23,557 bases of DNA from Bacteroidales bacterium UBA4814 (GTDB lineage Bacteria; Bacteroidota; Bacteroidia; Bacteroidales; UBA7960): the NCBI GenBank assembly GCA_002402465.1, contig DHFW01000028.1, positions 1 to 23,557 of the forward strand, written 5' to 3'. The position numbers and the translations under genes were made by a program. Positions within the stretch are counted from its first letter, which is position 1. Every line of letters begins with the position of its first letter. Below, piece by piece: positions 22,105 through 23,557 of the stretch. The notes below the pieces were generated by a model. That model was given only the letters and a program-made list of their open reading frames with translations. It was not told the DNA's origin and did no database searches.

Positions 22105-23557
22105 TTTAAAATCAGCAGTTTAATCCATACTGGCTTCCTGGTGCTTGCTGTCAAAACCTCCAGAAGGTAAAAGATCGCTCCCGTTACCCTGTGGAGTTCT
22201 ATTTCAGTGGCGCGGTGGGTAAGGTCTCCTTGCTGTATCAGGGTTCCTTTACTGTCAAAAAGCCTGTATGTACCTCCCGGTACCGGGCTTTCGCTGTATA
22301 TGGTGAATCGCTGCACCGCAGGATTTGGATACACCTTTACCTGGTAGCCGAAATCCTCTTCCACCCTTTCTTTTATGGTTGCTTTTTTTAGCAACCACTC
22401 CTCCGGATCAAAGCGCAGGTCTAATACGGGTTGACCAATATATTTGCTGAAAGTCTGATCGGGCTGATCCTGAAAAAATCTTACATCCATTTCCTGCCCA
22501 GCCGTGGTAAGCCTGAAATCGAGGCTGGTGCGAAACAATTCGGGATAGCTGGCTGAAGGGGTTTGTACCGACCGAACATACAGGCTGTCATTGCGTATCC
22601 ACCAGTAAATTTCGAAAACCGGATAGCCTTCCCCGTAATACCACTGCTCGAAAAAATGCTCCCAGCTTCTGCCGGTAATTCGGTCGGCTGTTCTCCTGAA
22701 GTCGTCGCCTGTGGCTACACTATTGGCAAACTCCTGGTTGTAAGCTTGCAGCAGATGAAAGAACAGTGGATCGTTATTGATTTCTTTTCGCAGCATATGC
22801 AAAATGGAAGCTCCTTTACGGTACGAAAGCCTACCGTTGAAAATGCGCCACACATCGTTTGTTTGAAGCGGAGGAACGTACACACTGCCATCGGGAGCCG
22901 ACAGCACCGATTGGTAGCTGTTGCTGAGCCAGCTTTGTGCCGACTCGCTGCCTAAAATCATTTCGCGGGCAAGGTATTCGCTGTACGTAGCGAAGCCTTC
23001 GTTGATCCAGATATCACTCCAGGTGGCACAGGTAACGCTGTTTCCAAACCATTGGTGGGCCAGTTCATGACTTACCAGGTCGTAGGTAAAGGTGCTCATG
23101 GTCGACATGGTTTGATGCTCCATGCCGCCACCCATTGGGGCCGTAGCATGCCCGTACTTTTCACCGGCAAAGGGATATTGGCCGAATAGCTGTGAAAAAA
23201 CCTGCAAGAAATCACGGGTGCGTTCAATGTTCTCGCGCTGGACCAGTAAATAGGCAGGATCGTCGTAAATAAAGTTCTGCACCAGCACCTCAGTTTCCCC
23301 GTCAGCTAATGCAGCCTGAAAACTAAACTCATGATACTCCGAAACAGCCAGTGAAATCAGGTAGTAGGCAATGGGATAATTCGATTTCCAGGTAAAGGTG
23401 GTGCTGCCCTCCGTGGGGTTTTCCACCTTGGTAAGCAACCCGTTGGAGGCAGCCAGGTAAGGCTTTGGCGTGGTTATCCTCACCATAACGCTATCGGCCT
23501 TGTCTTCGAGCACCTGTTTCACGGGCCACCATTGGCGGGCATTGAGCGGCTCACTCA
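22101..23557 (-). CDS. M1-family zinc aminopeptidase with T9SS sorting domain, 5' end missing
   Basis: The frame stays open to the right edge of the window, so the N-terminus is cut off; 484 codons before the stop are visible. The first visible residues, SEPLNARQWWP and the downstream LEDKADSV, match the M1 substrate-domain border, so the internal GTG at 23522 is not a start. The catalytic core has GGGMEH (the GxMEN substrate-anchoring equivalent) and the zinc site HELAH, whose first His codon is at 23067-23069, then 18 residues and the glutamate of NEGFATYSEYL. A C-terminal helical/beta region follows, and about 22101-22345 encodes a type A T9SS sorting domain with VYPNPAVQRF. It should be exported by Sec and T9SS and remove N-terminal residues from peptides outside the cell. 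It is the second T9SS cargo in the window. Confidence 0.93.
   Translation of the reverse strand, partial: SEPLNARQWWPVKQVLEDKADSVMVRITTPKPYLAASNGLLTKVENPTEGSTTFTWKSNYPIAYYLISLAVSEYHEFSFQAALADGETEVLVQNFIYDDPAYLLVQRENIERTRDFLQVFSQLFGQYPFAGEKYGHATAPMGGGMEHQTMSTMSTFTYDLVSHELAHQWFGNSVTCATWSDIWINEGFATYSEYLAREMILGSESAQSWLSNSYQSVLSAPDGSVYVPPLQTNDVWRIFNGRLSYRKGASILHMLRKEINNDPLFFHLLQAYNQEFANSVATGDDFRRTADRITGRSWEHFFEQWYYGEGYPVFEIYWWIRNDSLYVRSVQTPSASYPELFRTSLDFRLTTAGQEMDVRFFQDQPDQTFSKYIGQPVLDLRFDPEEWLLKKATIKERVEEDFGYQVKVYPNPAVQRFTIYSESPVPGGTYRLFDSKGTLIQQGDLTHRATEIELHRVTGAIFYLLEVLTASTRKPVWIKLLILN

Noticed and set aside
1..23557. CRISPR arrays, insertion sequences, toxin-antitoxin or defence genes
   Set aside because: No regularly spaced direct repeats, transposase motifs, terminal inverted repeats or defence-type domains were seen on either strand.

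Overview
The window is ordinary chromosomal DNA of a member of the Bacteroidota, most likely Bacteroidales or a relative. Three things point there: two secreted proteins end in type IX secretion (por) sorting domains with the YPNP signature; several intergenic regions carry Bacteroidota-type promoters (TTTG or TTTA, about 19 bp, then TAnnTTTG); and the order sigma-54 activator, lptE, TPR protein, secG is, from memory, usual in this phylum. No integrase, transposase, phage gene or CRISPR array is visible.

Layout. 1-2313 (minus): mutA-mutB, the two subunits of adenosylcobalamin-dependent methylmalonyl-CoA mutase; mutB runs off the left edge. 2575-6672 (plus, divergent): a 1365-residue secreted trypsin-like protease with many accessory domains and a T9SS sorting signal, closed by a strong hairpin terminator. 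6818-11370 (plus): leucyl-tRNA synthetase, an exported DUF3108 protein, a short open stretch without an ATG (10561-10701) that looks like a gene remnant, a cytoplasmic cyclophilin, and a small S4 RNA-binding protein overlapping the cyclophilin stop. A bidirectional terminator separates these from the minus-strand groES-groEL operon (11475-13420). 13614-17071 (minus): a tight five-gene operon of an unknown membrane protein, a sigma-54 activator without a receiver domain, lptE, a TPR-like protein and secG, ending in a perfect 16-bp hairpin. 17296-19404 (plus): an orphan hybrid histidine kinase. 19551-21623 (plus): metG. 21724-21795 (plus): tRNA-Arg(CCT) with its own promoter. 21889-22104 (plus): an unidentified 71-residue protein whose stop overlaps that of the convergent M1-family metallopeptidase (22101 to the right edge, 5' end missing), also a T9SS cargo.

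How it fits together. Most genes are core: propionate/succinate metabolism, aminoacylation, folding (GroESL, cyclophilin) and envelope biogenesis (LptE, SecG). The accessory content is the two T9SS-exported peptidases. I found no clear new multi-gene system. The most useful leads are the possible gene remnant at 10561-10701, the sigma-54 activator inside an envelope operon with an unknown membrane protein, the apparently split and self-activating domain plan of the large protease, and the inverted repeats ahead of groES and of the 71-residue gene.
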